Assembly: GCA_947683425.1 (NCBI GenBank)
Contig: CANTUQ010000043.1
Location: 11,642,501-11,706,500 of the forward strand
DNA: 64,000 bases
Source: Excoecaria cochinchinensis
Lineage: Eukaryota > Streptophyta > Magnoliopsida > Malpighiales > Euphorbiaceae
Reading direction: 5' to 3'
Shown here: one piece after another, positions 12,081 to 23,099 of the stretch
How the letters are laid out: each line of letters opens with the position of its first letter
Numbering within the stretch: the stretch's first letter is position 1
Position numbers and translations under genes: made by a program
The notes under the pieces: model-generated
Told to the model about the DNA's origin: nothing
The model's database searches: none
The model's input: only the letters and a program-made list of their open reading frames with translations

Positions 12081-12094
12081 AGTGTGGGGGAATT
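12081..12094 (+). other. Polypurine tract of the second Athila-like element
   Basis: AGTGTGGGGGAATT immediately precedes the LTR start TGTTAAGTGCC. Confidence 0.75.
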
Positions 12095-12310
12095 TGTTAA
12101 GTGCCTAATATTGCTTATTTTGGCTTATTTTTTCTTATTTTTATGCGCTTATTTTTAGCCTGTTTTGGGATTTTTCACTTGTTTTGTGTCTTTTATCTTC
12201 GTAGGACAAAAATGGTGAGAATGGAGCGAATTTGAGCCAAATGGAGTAAACTTGAAGCAGTCATGAAGATTCACAGAAAATTAGGAGCAAATAGCTGAAT
12301 TTGGAGTTAA

Positions 12311-12359
12311 CCTTGCCCAAGGTTAAGGGGCAAGGGTAAGCAGTTGTCTTGCCCAAGGC
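12311..12359. repeat. Promoter-side dyad cluster in the second Athila-like LTR
   Basis: CCTTGCCC, a 9-nt loop, then GGGCAAGG forms a perfect 8-bp stem at 12311-12335. A third copy of the arm (CTTGCCCAAGG) follows about 12 bp later. It lies in the same relative region, upstream of the TATA box, as the six-hairpin array of the first Athila-like LTR. Confidence 0.7.
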
Positions 12360-12584
12360 TAATGGATAACGCGTTACAGAGTTCCAGTTTAAGGATTTTA
12401 AGTGCAAGGATGCCCTAGCCGCCAGCTATTCTCAATCTGATTTTTTTAGGGATAATTAGGCTTTAATTTAAGAGATAAAAGGTAGTGTTTTTAGGAAGAT
12501 TAAATTGTATTTAATATTTTTATTTTATTTTGGAAATTTGGATAGGAATTAAACACATTCCTAACTTATCTAGGTTTTTATTCT

Positions 12585-12591
12585 TATATAA
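12585..12591 (+). promoter_or_regulatory. Candidate TATA box of the second Athila-like LTR
   Basis: TATATAA followed by ACTAGG and a leader containing TTTTTCCTCCTGC. Confidence 0.45.
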
Positions 12592-14869
12592 CTAGGAAAG
12601 AAAAAACGTTGGGGGGATGATCTTTTTCCTCCTGCAATCTCTACAACTCCATTTCTGTAACAGGAAGTACTTTTTACTTTTATTTTATTTTGTGAATTTC
12701 TATGGCTATGTGTGGCTAGGTTACTCTTTTTCAATTAAAGATTAATTCAAAGCCAGGTTTTTATTCACCGTGAGATTGTTGTGTTTATTTATTGTTCTTA
12801 ATTTCATATGATGTTCATGTTATTTACTGATGTTTAGAGAAACCATATCTCGATTGTTATTTACTTTATGTTCAATGAGGCGCCGTTGTTCATTTAAATA
12901 AAAAACATACTGCTAGTTGAGTTTGCTGAATCCGTAATTATTTAGTGAAGTCAATAACAAGTGGCAATTAATGTATCTTCCTCACAAGGGCTGTTACATT
13001 GAGTAAATACATGATTTGGTCTAAATCGGTCTCGAGTGAGGTCGGTTGGCTTAGGTTAGGTCTTTCTATTTCTTAATGCTGTCAATAAATTAAATTTTTG
13101 CGTGTGTTAAGGGTTATTTGTTGGCTAGAAATTAATTACAATCTTACTTGATTGATTCATTAATATGGAAAGATTAGGTCGGGAGCGCGAACCCGACGGC
13201 TATAACTGGCCCATTATTTGATTTTTAGATTTACTCTTTCATCAATAATCGGTTGAATTAATCCTGCGTTGCGAATATTTTTAACTGGAATTTATCATAT
13301 ATTGAATTTCTTTTGATTAATTTGCTGCTTGTTTGTTTATTTCTTTTAATTCAGCAATTTTAAATTTTTGGTTCATGAAAACTTCCCCTTTTATTTTTAT
13401 TGTTGAAAATCTGGTTATTTTTAGAATTAATTCAGTGCTAGTCTCTATGGATTCGACCCTTTCTTACCCTATTTATAATTTATTTGATAGGATAATTGAG
13501 TTATTTATTTTTGGTGGCTTTGATACCCATCAAATAGGTTAATCAATAAATATAAATTTTCATAAATGCATGTGTAGATACTAGGTCCCAAAACAACGCA
13601 AATCAGGGTTACTCAATAATAAAATTAAATGCCTATTCACAGGTAAAAAGGTTAGAAGTGATGTTTTTCTTATTAAGTTCTCATTTAAATAAAAAATTCA
13701 GAGGCTTACGGAAGCTAACGCGCGCCGGGGTCCCACCCCTCGCCAAGCATGCGAGGCGCACAGCGCAAATAGCCTGAGTGCCCCAAGCGCATTGATGTGT
13801 GCCCAGGCCACCCCTCGCCACCCGCAAGCTACATAACGCCATTTTCGGCCAAAAATCAGGATTTTTGTGTAAAAATTGATTTTTTATCATTTTTTACGAG
13901 ATTTTCAAGGGTTTTTCAATGTTTAAACTTAAATAAGAAAGAATTTGATTAAAATACAAATTCTTTTCCTAAATGAACTAGGTTTTTTCTCTAAAAACAA
14001 ATAAATAGAAAAGAAAAGAGAGAGAAAAAGGGGAGAGATTTTTTGTTGCAATTTTTTCTTTTTTTGTTCAAAAGAAAATTTCTGCATTTTTAGTTCTTCT
14101 TCTTTAATAAAATTTCTTCTAAAAAATTTCAGATTGAATTTTCTAAATGAAAAATTTATTTTGAGACAAATAATATATTTTTTTGGTCTTGAGATCCAAT
14201 TTTCTCATTTGTTTTTTTTTCTCTCTTTAAACAAGTTTTTTGCAATTATTTTTCTAGAGAGAAAGTTTAGATTTTTCTTATTTTTGATTTAATTCTTGCG
14301 GATCTTGACAAGAAAATCATTCTTTTTTTTCCTGCATCGAATCTGAACTCTAAGGGTAAATATTCTGGGCTCGATCTTACATATATTTTTTTTTTATTTT
14401 TATTTCTTATTTACAATTAATTAATCACTGTAACACCTATATACTCGTAAATAATACAGATACCGGATGTCACAACACTGCACTGACAGTCACTACAAAG
14501 CACTCGATAATTCTATAGGAAACTTTTTTTTTTCATCAATAACATTCACAACATACATACACGAAACTATAACAATACACTAACCTACAACTACGTACTT
14601 ATATCATATACCTTTACCTCTCTTTTCTGCGATTGTATACATGCCATGCCAAAACATCAATCCTTGCTGTCGATTATCTCGTCCGGTCATCACTACATCT
14701 TCGGCCACCTCAAAAACTACTATAACCTGTGCGCAGTAACACTCTACACGCTGAGCATTAAAATGCCCAATGGTGGATATATATCCTAAATTTTCCACAC
14801 TACTACTACATGCATGCACACACACAAACATTTCTCTTTATTTGGATTATGGGAATATTAATTTCTAAG

Positions 14870-17400
14870 TCTTTTAGACAGTTTTAACCTACTTTTACTG
14901 TAATCATTATCTTTACCTTTGTTATTATCACTGTAATCACATTAATCATTATTAATGCTGTTATCAATATTACTATCAATATTACTATCACTATCACTTT
15001 CACTATTAACTTTTACGATATTTTACTATTACGTTCTTAATTTTAGTTAATTATCACTATGTCCTTTGTTTGTGTTTCTGTAACTATGCTCTAACATTTT
15101 CAATTCAATTATCAATGTCACTATTAATTATATTAAGACTCTTAACATTATAACACTACGATTGGACGGTCAATTAAAAATCGATTTCATTATTATTTTA
15201 TCTATATTATCACTTGTGGATTCCTTCCTTTTTCCTTAACTTATATACTTAATTACAGTCTTATTTCGGACACTCTAATGTTTACTGTATCACTTATTAG
15301 ATAGTCATTGATTTCTATGTTAATGACACTGGTTTACTATTATGACTTCCTTTATGTTCCTAACACTTTCTTAACTTTTTTGCATTACACTAACTCTTTG
15401 CATTTATATCTTTTCACTATATCAAATCTTTCACTAGTTTATTTAACTTTAATCAATTACGAGTCATTTTATCCTTGAATGGATAATACTACAATTCAAT
15501 CACTAGCTTACTTGGATGCATATTATTCGATCACTATTTTCTTATTTATTTCTTAATAAATGTTATTTCTATTATTACTGACATTGTCATTACTCCTATT
15601 ATTTACTTAGAAATCCCATGTTAATTGATTCAATATTACAAATTAAACATTAATCTTAACAATTATCTTAATCCATTTTGTTTTATATTATTATCATTCT
15701 TGCAGTTTCATTATTAATACGTACATCCCTTTTCAATTCCATTCACTTATATAATTAACATTATAATGGATCTATTAATTTCTTTTTATATTATCACTTT
15801 CTTATTGCTCACACTACAATCTATCATTTTTACCCTTCACTTATTATTTTTCATTATTCTTAATTAAACTCTTTTTATATTTTTACTTAGTAAAACACAT
15901 CATCAATTTCATTAATCCTTTATAACTTTTATTTAATAATCTTACACCATAATTTAATTCATTGTGGCCCCTTAATAATCTTACCATAACTAATTCACAA
16001 TTTATTTCTCTATAATTATCACAATTAAAAATTTACCTTTCCATTTCACTTTATTAATATTATTATTATTATCCTCATTATTAAGTTCATTAATTTCTAT
16101 TATCACTCCCTAATTAACCATCATGTAACTAAATCAATGTTCTTACAATTTCACTTAATAGTCCATTTTTTTATCACTTTACATTTAAGTCCATTCCTTT
16201 CCACTTATTTACAATTACTTCATTATCTTAAACCTTATTAAGATACACACACATTCACAATCACTATATACGTATAAATCAATTATAACTATTATTCATT
16301 TAATAATTATTCATGCAATAATATTTTATGCTTCTTAAATTATTCATTCACTAATTATCAATTACGCATTTATTACCTAGATCATTGACTAATTTACACT
16401 TTAATCCCCTATTTAGCCTCAATATTGTGATTTTACAATTTGGTCCCTAAACTTTATATTAATTTATGATTTTATCCTTAATTGTTTTATATTTGCAAAA
16501 GTGCCCCTAATTAATTTCATTATTACCTTAATTTATTACTTAGCATACCAATTACCATCTAGCCATTATCATAATACTCTAAATCAAATTACACTTTAGT
16601 CATTGTTTTATCCTTCAATTTCAATATTATCACTCCAATGCACTATAATTACAATTATGACACTAATAAATCTTAATTTCACTTTAAATTATTATTATTA
16701 TATTATATTAAATCATTAATCATATTTAGCCAATAAATTTATCAATTTAATTACATAATCACTCATTAAATCATATTATTCACTATTTACATTTTAATCC
16801 TTTAATTAAACTTATTATTTTATTAATTACATTTTAGTCCTCAATCTTTTTCCTTAATTTCCAATTATACCCTTATCTTTTCTAATAATGACATCTATGT
16901 CCCCACTTTTACCATAATTCCATCCACGTCCCTTCTTTTACAATAATTCCATTTATGTCCTCATTTACCTCTTAATTACCAAAATGCCATTACATATACT
17001 TAATTTTACACTCTCAACCTCACTGATTCTTAATTTTCATTTTTACCCCTTTTTATTATTTTTAATTACCAATTTACCTTTTTACACTTAAATTCCACTC
17101 TTAACCTTATTATTTTACCAAATTACATTTTAGGTCTTTTACATTAAATTACCATTTTAACCTCATATTTTGTCCAAATTACCCTTATAATTACACTTTT
17201 TACCTAACTTTACCACTTTTTACCTACTTAGTGTAAATTTACCATTTTACCCTTAAACTTTTCATTTATTCCCATTTTAGTCCCATTTTCACTCATTTTC
17301 ACATTTATTACTATTTTAATTATTTTTATCACATAATTACCATTCAATCATTTATTTAATTCCTTTTTACACTTTTTCACTATATACCATAATAAATTTC
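14870..17400. repeat. Degenerate pyrimidine-rich low-complexity tract
   Basis: About 2.5 kb of A/T/C-rich DNA with very little G on the plus strand. It is built from loosely repeated words such as ATTATCACTATTAC, TTTACCATTTTACCC and ACATTTTAGTCC. It contains no gene. Confidence 0.75.
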
Positions 17401-18788
17401 TTTTTTAATCAATTTCTTTCAACTTCTGCCCCTAGTAACATCCAGTAGAAAATCTAGTGATCGGATATGCTAGACGTGGATCCTATAGATCTACTACACT
17501 ATAGAATAGTCCTCAAAGGAATCATTCAACACTGCACTACACTACACTAAACACTGAAATCACTGAACACTGCACTGAGATAGACCGTCATTGGCCTATC
17601 AATAGCGAGTCACCATGACTCATACCGCGGTATGAAATTCCTATGACTAGCCAATTATATCCTGGACTAGATTTCATTACCAGACAATTACTAAGGGCAA
17701 ATATAATCATAATTTCACTTGAATTACACATTATGCCAATATACATATTTCAGCATGCACATCATTATCACTTATAATTTTGCATACACACTCACTTATC
17801 ATTATTTAACCATTTTATACCAAAATATATCATTAAACATCAAAATACACATTAAAATTCCTATGTATCCAATTCGGCCAAGGTACCATCTCTTCACTAT
17901 GCTCACTTTAATTTCATTTAACCACTCAATTATGAAATTTACATGTTATACTTATTATAATTACCAATTACATGCCTTATTACACAACATATCTCATTAT
18001 TTCCTTTAATAACCCATTCGGCCAAACCTATATTAATTCATTATATTTGTTTTTCAATCCTTTAATCATTCCACCATACATCACACAAGTTATACACATT
18101 ATAGTCACCATTTGTATGCCATAAAAGCCTAATATACAATATATTTTCCTTAAGTTTGTATTCGGCCTCACTTACCCTTTTTATACCATAATGTTTGAAT
18201 TTATTCTAAACATATTTATACTCTTATTTAAGCCCACTAATCATGTTTATAAGGTTTGGTTTAATTATACATGAATAAATCACATACATATAATGTAAAC
18301 ATAACCTTAAATCATGCCTCTTCAATGGAAAAAGAAGGATATTGTATCCACTAACCTTATTTCCTTAATCTCCACTCCTTAGGCTTCCTTTTCATGCCTT
18401 TAACCCATGAAACAACTTCCTTCCTATTGAGAACCTAAGGTGACCGAATTCAAACAACACCATAACATCAAATCAATACTTCCTTTTTACAAAATAACTT
18501 CATAAATGCACTCTACACACATGAAAACCCCTATAGGAATTAATAAATCCAATTAAAAATACTCAAAACACTTACCTCAATTTCAACCCTAAACTTTGTG
18601 CACTTGATTTTCCTCACTTCCAATACTCCAAATGGACTCTAAATACTGTCTTTATGTTATAGAGGGGCTGAAGTTTGTTTAGGAGGTAGAAATTTGGGGA
18701 GAGATTGGATGAAAGTGGAAGAAAAATGGAGAAGAAAGTGAAAAATACCATTTGGCCTAGGGAGGAGAAGAAAGAGGCAGTGGCTGCT

Positions 18789-18808
18789 AGATTTCTCTAG
18801 AGAAATCT
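18789..18808. repeat. 20-bp perfect palindrome in the leader of the giant LTR
   Basis: AGATTTCTCTAGAGAAATCT is its own reverse complement. It sits beside a CT-rich leader on the minus strand, in the position where the gag-only LTR has a different dyad (19622-19642). Confidence 0.85.
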
Positions 18809-19621
18809 GGCTTCTTACTTCCTTATATTGGCTAAAATTGAACCAAACCGGTCCAACCGAAGCGATCCAACCGGTTTAAACAAAAAATTTGGTTTTTCGG
18901 TAATTTTCCACTATTTCAAAAAATCTATATGTTCCTCAACTTATTTTGACTTCCAACTAATTCCATTGTTCTTAAAATATCAAATATAGTATCCTTGCAA
19001 AATTTCAGCTCAATCGGAATTCATTTGGGACCCGGTTCACCTAAACCAGTCCGATTCGACTCAGTTCAATTATGTAGTAAAACAACATTCTAAATCTGTC
19101 AAAAGTTACTAAAAATTATTTCAAACTTGTACACTTCCCACATTACACCCTTTAGAGCTCAAAATCATTTTTTAAAAATTTAGTAAAACCTTGGTTCAAT
19201 TGAACTGAACCAGAGGCCAACTTCAACTTGACTTTTGGAGCCCTATATAATCTCGTTTTCACTCCAAATTATACCGCTGGACTCCTTATCACTTGCACTT
19301 TCCAATGGTCTAATAAAATATTTTTTACTACTGATGTAACAACCCAAATAGGGCCTGGTCGGAATTTATGCGATAAGTCGGATAAATAAGGGTATTTGCG
19401 TAATTGAGTTTTTGAATAGAAGGAAGTTTAGTGTGTGCTTGTAGTGTAAAGTGGTAGGGTGTAAGTGGACTAAGGGTTTTTATGGTTTGTGTTTAGAGTA
19501 TGGTGCCATAAGTGGTGTTGTTAAGATGGATGGATTGATCTTCTAAGTTTGTGACAAGTGGCATGAGTTAGTGAGCAATTAATGTAAAGTAAGAGAGAGA
19601 AAAGGGAAGGGCAGAAATTGC

Positions 19622-19642
19622 CTAGCTTCCCGTGGAAGCTAG
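19622..19642. repeat. Leader palindrome of the gag-only LTR
   Basis: CTAGCTTCC, a 3-nt loop CGT, then GGAAGCTAG: a perfect 9-bp stem. It is repeated at 23387 and 27137 in the other two LTRs. It is followed by a long CT-rich leader (TCATTTCTTCCTTCTCCTC). Confidence 0.85.
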
Positions 19643-20331
19643 CTCATTTCTTCCTTCTCCTCTTCATTTCCGTCCTCCTCTCTCTCCTTCTTCCATTTGT
19701 GCTGCTCTCATCTCTTTCTTCTTGTGATTTCTTGAGTTTTGAGTGGGAACTTTGAAGGTTTGAGCTGGAAGTGTTGAAGGTAAGTGGTTGAGTTCGGTTT
19801 GGGGTTTCTTGTGTTGCTCTTGTTATTTAGATTTCTGGTTTTGGTTGTGATTGGTTTTGATTTAAGTGTATTTGGTTGGATTGTGTAAGAATCGAAAGAG
19901 AGAAGGAAGAGCAAGGGCAAGGATATAGTGGATTCGTGAAGAACTTGGTTCGAAGCTTCGTTTTTCCAGGTTTGGGAGTGTATTCTTGAGTGTTTGTTTG
20001 GGATTTTGCCTAATTGTGAATGTGTGTAAAATTATGTGTTTATGAGATATTGTGGAAGTTGTTGATTGAGTTATGTTTATATGGTTTATATGCCATGGGT
20101 TGGTATTTGGTTGAGTTTAGCTTGTGGTGTTTAGAACTCATTTTATGTTTTTATGTAGTGATGTTGCTCTTAGAATTCATGAGTAAGATTTATTGATGAT
20201 ATGATTCTTTGATGTTTGGATTGAGTTCCTATTGTTATTGGAGTGTGAAATTGCTTGATTGAAGTGAAGGTTATGAGATTTTGGCTTGAAAGACCTGGAA
20301 ATTGCCCTGAGGAATCCCATCTGGGCATGGG

Positions 20332-20654
20332 TCACGGTGGCAACCAATCTGGTTACCACCGTGAGCCACGAACCAGATGCATTCTGCCGTGAAGTTTGGT
20401 ATGTCACGGTGGCAACCAATCTTGTTACCACCGTGAGGTATCCAAACTTTTGATTCTGTCTGGCTGCTTTGGTATGTCACGGTGGCAACCAATCTTGTTA
20501 CCACCGTGAGGTATCCAAACTTTTGATTCTGTCTGACTGCTTGGTATGTCAGGGTGACAACCATTTTGGTTACCACCGTGAGGTACCCCAGACTTGCTTT
20601 CTGCCAAGGATCTCTGGTATGTCACGGTGGCAACCAATCTGATTACCACCGTGA
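20332..20654. repeat. Five-copy hairpin array in LTR 1 (also 24097-24419 and 27847-28169)
   Basis: Units of 33 bp at 20332-20364, 20404-20436, 20477-20509, 20549-20581 and 20622-20654, spaced 72-73 bp. Each reads TCACGGTGGCAACC, a short loop, then GGTTACCACCGTGA or a close variant. Spacers are related to each other (GAGGTATCCAAACTTTTGAT occurs twice), so the array grew by duplication of a unit of about 73 bp. The same stem is in the Athila-like LTR at 2389-2783. Confidence 0.92.
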
Positions 20655-21279
20655 CCTACCCTATTTTGCAATAAAATCCTTTCTGTTATGCGTGTCTTAT
20701 GAATGTTTATTTATGATTTTTAACGCGTGATACCATGTATTCTGGGTTTTGTATTCATCATTTTGCATCTTTCAGTTGATTAGCTTTTATGAATTGTGTT
20801 ACAATTTGAACACTGTCTTGTATGTCTAATGTCATGTGAGAGTGTGTTGTCGAGCCTGAAGAGTCAAGGTATAGGATAATTAAGCATGCTTAAGAAGGGT
20901 TAGTTTACAGCTGTTCTGTCCGCCCCGTTTGGGCGAAGCGGTCGACCTCCGAGATGGTCATTTTCGTGTAGTGATAAAATGTTTTGAGACTCTGGTCTCC
21001 CGCGTTACCTTCGGGTATTAAAGTGTTTTTGAGGCTTCGGTCTCCCGTGCCGTGTTCCCGTATCCTCCACCATTGATTTCAGGCTATTGTGTGAACTGTT
21101 TGGTATTGGCTTAGCGAAGTGTTCTGATTATTGTGTGACTCTGAGTAGGGTATTGATTCAGTGTTATGTACTATTTATCCTGATTATATATTTATATATC
21201 TGTACTCTGATTCTTATTGTTTTATGAATATTAGTGCATGTTTTCGTGTATAGTGCTCTATTGTGTTTGTTTCTCCCCA

Positions 21280-21316
21280 CTAAGCGTTATCGCTTAGCAC
21301 GGGCTTTTATCCCTTG
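21280..21316. repeat. Twin hairpin near the end of the gag-only LTR
   Basis: CTAAGCG-TTAT-CGCTTAG (21280-21297) is followed at once by CACGGG-CTTTTAT-CCCGTG in LTRs 2 and 3 (25045-25081 and 28511-28547); LTR 1 has one change in the second stem. The pair also exists in the LTR at 30445-30482 in inverted orientation. Position in the 3' part of the LTR suggests an R/U5 RNA structure, for example for termination or packaging; this is inference. Confidence 0.85.
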
Positions 21317-21688
21317 CAGGTATCGTGAAGGATTTTTGGGAGTTGCTCGTGTCGCACATCTGCAGGCTGGCCACATAGGAGTCGAGTTATTTAGTTTGTC
21401 TCCTCCTGTAATTCGTTTTGTATATGTATTCTTTTGTTAGTGGCTTATGTAAATTTTTGTAATGAATCTTTAAAAAAATCTTGTGAGCTATTGTGTATAG
21501 TTTTTTTTTTGAACTCTATTTTAATGGCAATGTGGTATATTTTCTATGTTTTCTCTTATTGTTGTGAATGCTTCCGCTTAGCGCATGCATGCTTCTGCGG
21601 TTTGTTCCGTCGCGTCGCGAGTGAGCGTCGTGTGGAGCGCCCGCCGGTGCCCTTCCAATGGGGGCGGCGGCGGGGGTGTCACAGGTTG

Positions 21689-21703
21689 TGGTATCAGAGC
21701 CCG
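21689..21703 (+). other. Primer binding site, copy 1 (initiator Met tRNA type)
   Basis: TGGTATCAGAGCC lies 5 nt after the LTR end and matches the sequence complementary to the 3' end of plant initiator tRNA-Met, used by many Ty1/copia and Tekay-like elements. Confidence 0.85.
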
Positions 21704-21812
21704 GTTTAGGCGGTTCTGGTTGCCTCTGTTTGTTATGTGTTGAGTCTTTGCATGTGAGTCCGTTTTGTGTCGTGGCCTAATGCAGATGTGCCTTGTCTCG
21801 TGTAGTGTCTAG

Positions 21813-23006
21813 ATGGAGTCTGATCCAAGTGAGCAAGTGGGCGAGACAGTTGGCAGTGCGAGTGTAGTGAGAGGAGAGCAACCTGCTCCGCAGCGTCAGC
21901 AAGAGGAGATTCCGGGTATGGGTTTTGGTCAAGAGAATCCGTTCCTAGTGCAAGGGTTACTTCAGTTGGTAGAGAGGCTGACTACTCCAAAGGCCCCGAC
22001 TGAGTTGTTAAGAAAAAGAGGAGCCGAGGATTTTCATGGTACTGCTTTGGACCAGTCTGATGTTGCCGAGTTTTGGCTTAAGAGGGTAGGTCGAATTTTG
22101 CAAGAGATAAGATGTCCCGCAGATCAGAGGGCACTTTGTGCAGTGTCATTGCTTCAGGGGTCAGCGTATGATTGGTGGGAATTGGTGATGCGAAATCCTC
22201 AGCGACCAGCCGTGTTGACTTGGGAATTCTTCAAACAAGAATTTGAGCAGAAATATGTGACGAAGGCTTATCAGGAAGCTAAGTGGAGAGAGTTTATCAG
22301 TCTGAGGCAGCGAGGTATGACCGTGAGTGAGTATGATAAGGAATTCAGCCGGTTGAGCAAGTACGTACCTGAAGCTTTATTGACGGATGAGTTTAAAAGT
22401 AGGCATTTCCTAGAGGGACTGCGTGAAGTGTTCAGAGGTCCTTTGTCGGCAATGTCAGTCTTGCAACCAGTGGGGTATTATCAGCTTGTGGCAGCGGCAA
22501 TGAAGATGGAGGAATCCGAGGTGATCAAGCAGAAGGTTGAGAGCAAGAGGAAAGCACCGGATGTTGGGTTCAGTAGTGGCAAGAAGTCGAGAGGAGTTCT
22601 GAGTGGCCAAAGTGAGAAGAATTCAGTTCCGGTACGTTCAGAAGTTGATAGTGTAGCGCCACCCTCTAGCAAGGGAGGTGTGATTTCGGAGTGCGAGAAT
22701 TGTCATAAGCGCCATTGGGGCGTGTGTAGGAGGCTCTCTGGAGCGTGTTTCAGATGTGGCAGCCAAGAACACATGGTGGCGAATTGTCCGGATCGGCGAG
22801 AGCTTCAAGATGGACCCGAGAGTAGAGTGAGTGGTCAGCGATCCAGAGGGAACCAGAGTGGTAGGGGAAGCGGCCGTCATTATCAAGCGCCATCAGAGAC
22901 AGTGCAGAAGCCAATTGAAGGAGTGCCTCCGCGTCCAAGAGTTTATGCGATGCAAGTAGGAGATATAGCAGATCGAGCGGGACCTTCTGGTAAGTTATGT
23001 TATTAG
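21813..23006 (+). CDS. gag: Gag polyprotein of the gag-only element, copy 1 (397 aa)
   Basis: Structural capsid/nucleocapsid protein that would form the virus-like particle and package element RNA. Residues about 50-230 are the retrotransposon gag (capsid) domain, with WELVMRNPQRPAVLTWEFF, then FISLRQRGMTVSEYDKEFSR and LSKYVPEALLTDE, typical of the Tekay/Del group. A basic linker follows, then Cys/His-rich CENCHKRHWGVC and a CCHC zinc knuckle CFRCGSQEHMVANC (C-X2-C-X4-H-X4-C) at about 312-325. It ends RPRVYAMQVGD..., where Tekay polyproteins continue into protease; here a stop follows within about 20 residues and the polypurine tract comes 80 bp later. The start ATG lies 110 bp after the primer site. 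Intact and plausibly expressed; it needs a partner element for all enzymes. Confidence 0.93.
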   Translation: MESDPSEQVGETVGSASVVRGEQPAPQRQQEEIPGMGFGQENPFLVQGLLQLVERLTTPKAPTELLRKRGAEDFHGTALDQSDVAEFWLKRVGRILQEIRCPADQRALCAVSLLQGSAYDWWELVMRNPQRPAVLTWEFFKQEFEQKYVTKAYQEAKWREFISLRQRGMTVSEYDKEFSRLSKYVPEALLTDEFKSRHFLEGLREVFRGPLSAMSVLQPVGYYQLVAAAMKMEESEVIKQKVESKRKAPDVGFSSGKKSRGVLSGQSEKNSVPVRSEVDSVAPPSSKGGVISECENCHKRHWGVCRRLSGACFRCGSQEHMVANCPDRRELQDGPESRVSGQRSRGNQSGRGSGRHYQAPSETVQKPIEGVPPRPRVYAMQVGDIADRAGPSGKLCY

Positions 23007-23099
23007 TTTTCGGTTAAGTTTCGGTTTGAGTTTTGGGTTGTTGTTTAAGGGATTTAGCGGGGAAATTTCGAGGACGAAATTTCTTAAGGAGGAGTGATT
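23007..23099 (+). other. 3' untranslated end and polypurine tract, copy 1
   Basis: GAAATTTCGAGGACGAAATT then AAGGAGGAGTG (23086-23096), directly before the LTR start at 23100. The CGAGGACGAA block before the purine tract is characteristic of Tekay/Del elements. Confidence 0.8.

Larger units (their letters stand above)
9650..13532 (+). mobile_element. Second Athila-like element, 3' half
   Basis: Contains the C-terminal part of the Athila late (env-like region) ORF, a 1.75-kb non-coding region, a polypurine tract and a 3' LTR. The 5' half is absent, replaced by the Tat LTR fragment. No protease, reverse transcriptase or integrase remains. Confidence 0.75.
12095..13532 (+). mobile_element. 3' LTR (about 1.44 kb) of the second Athila-like element
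   Basis: Starts TGTTAAGTGCCTAATATTGC after the polypurine tract and ends GATACCCATCA at 13532. A TATA box candidate TATATAA lies at 12585-12591. A dyad cluster at 12311-12359 sits about 230 bp upstream of it. No second copy is in the window, so the right end rests on the CA terminus. Confidence 0.7.
19335..21683 (+). mobile_element. Gag-only array, LTR 1 (2349 bp)
   Basis: TGTAACAACCC...GGGTGTCACA. Contains a leader palindrome (19622-19642), five hairpin repeats (20332-20654), an AT-rich TATATATTTATATATC block (21185-21200), and a twin hairpin (21280-21316). It ends with a CpG-rich block (21600-21683). LTR 1 has private changes such as TCAGGGTGAC in hairpin 4 and CCCTTGC in the second twin hairpin. 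Confidence 0.92.

Noticed and set aside
19708..19920. Repeated minus-strand ORFs in the gag-only LTRs (70, 84, 101 and 74 codons)
   Set aside because: They are identical only because the LTR is present three times, lie antisense in non-coding LTR sequence, and show no protein motif; the hairpin repeats give the recurring VTRLVATVTY-like words.
20332..20654. Possible CRISPR array (33-bp repeats with spacers of about 40 bp)
   Set aside because: Spacers are themselves related, repeats are dyads inside an LTR, the array repeats in all three LTRs, and there are no cas genes; the genome is a plant.
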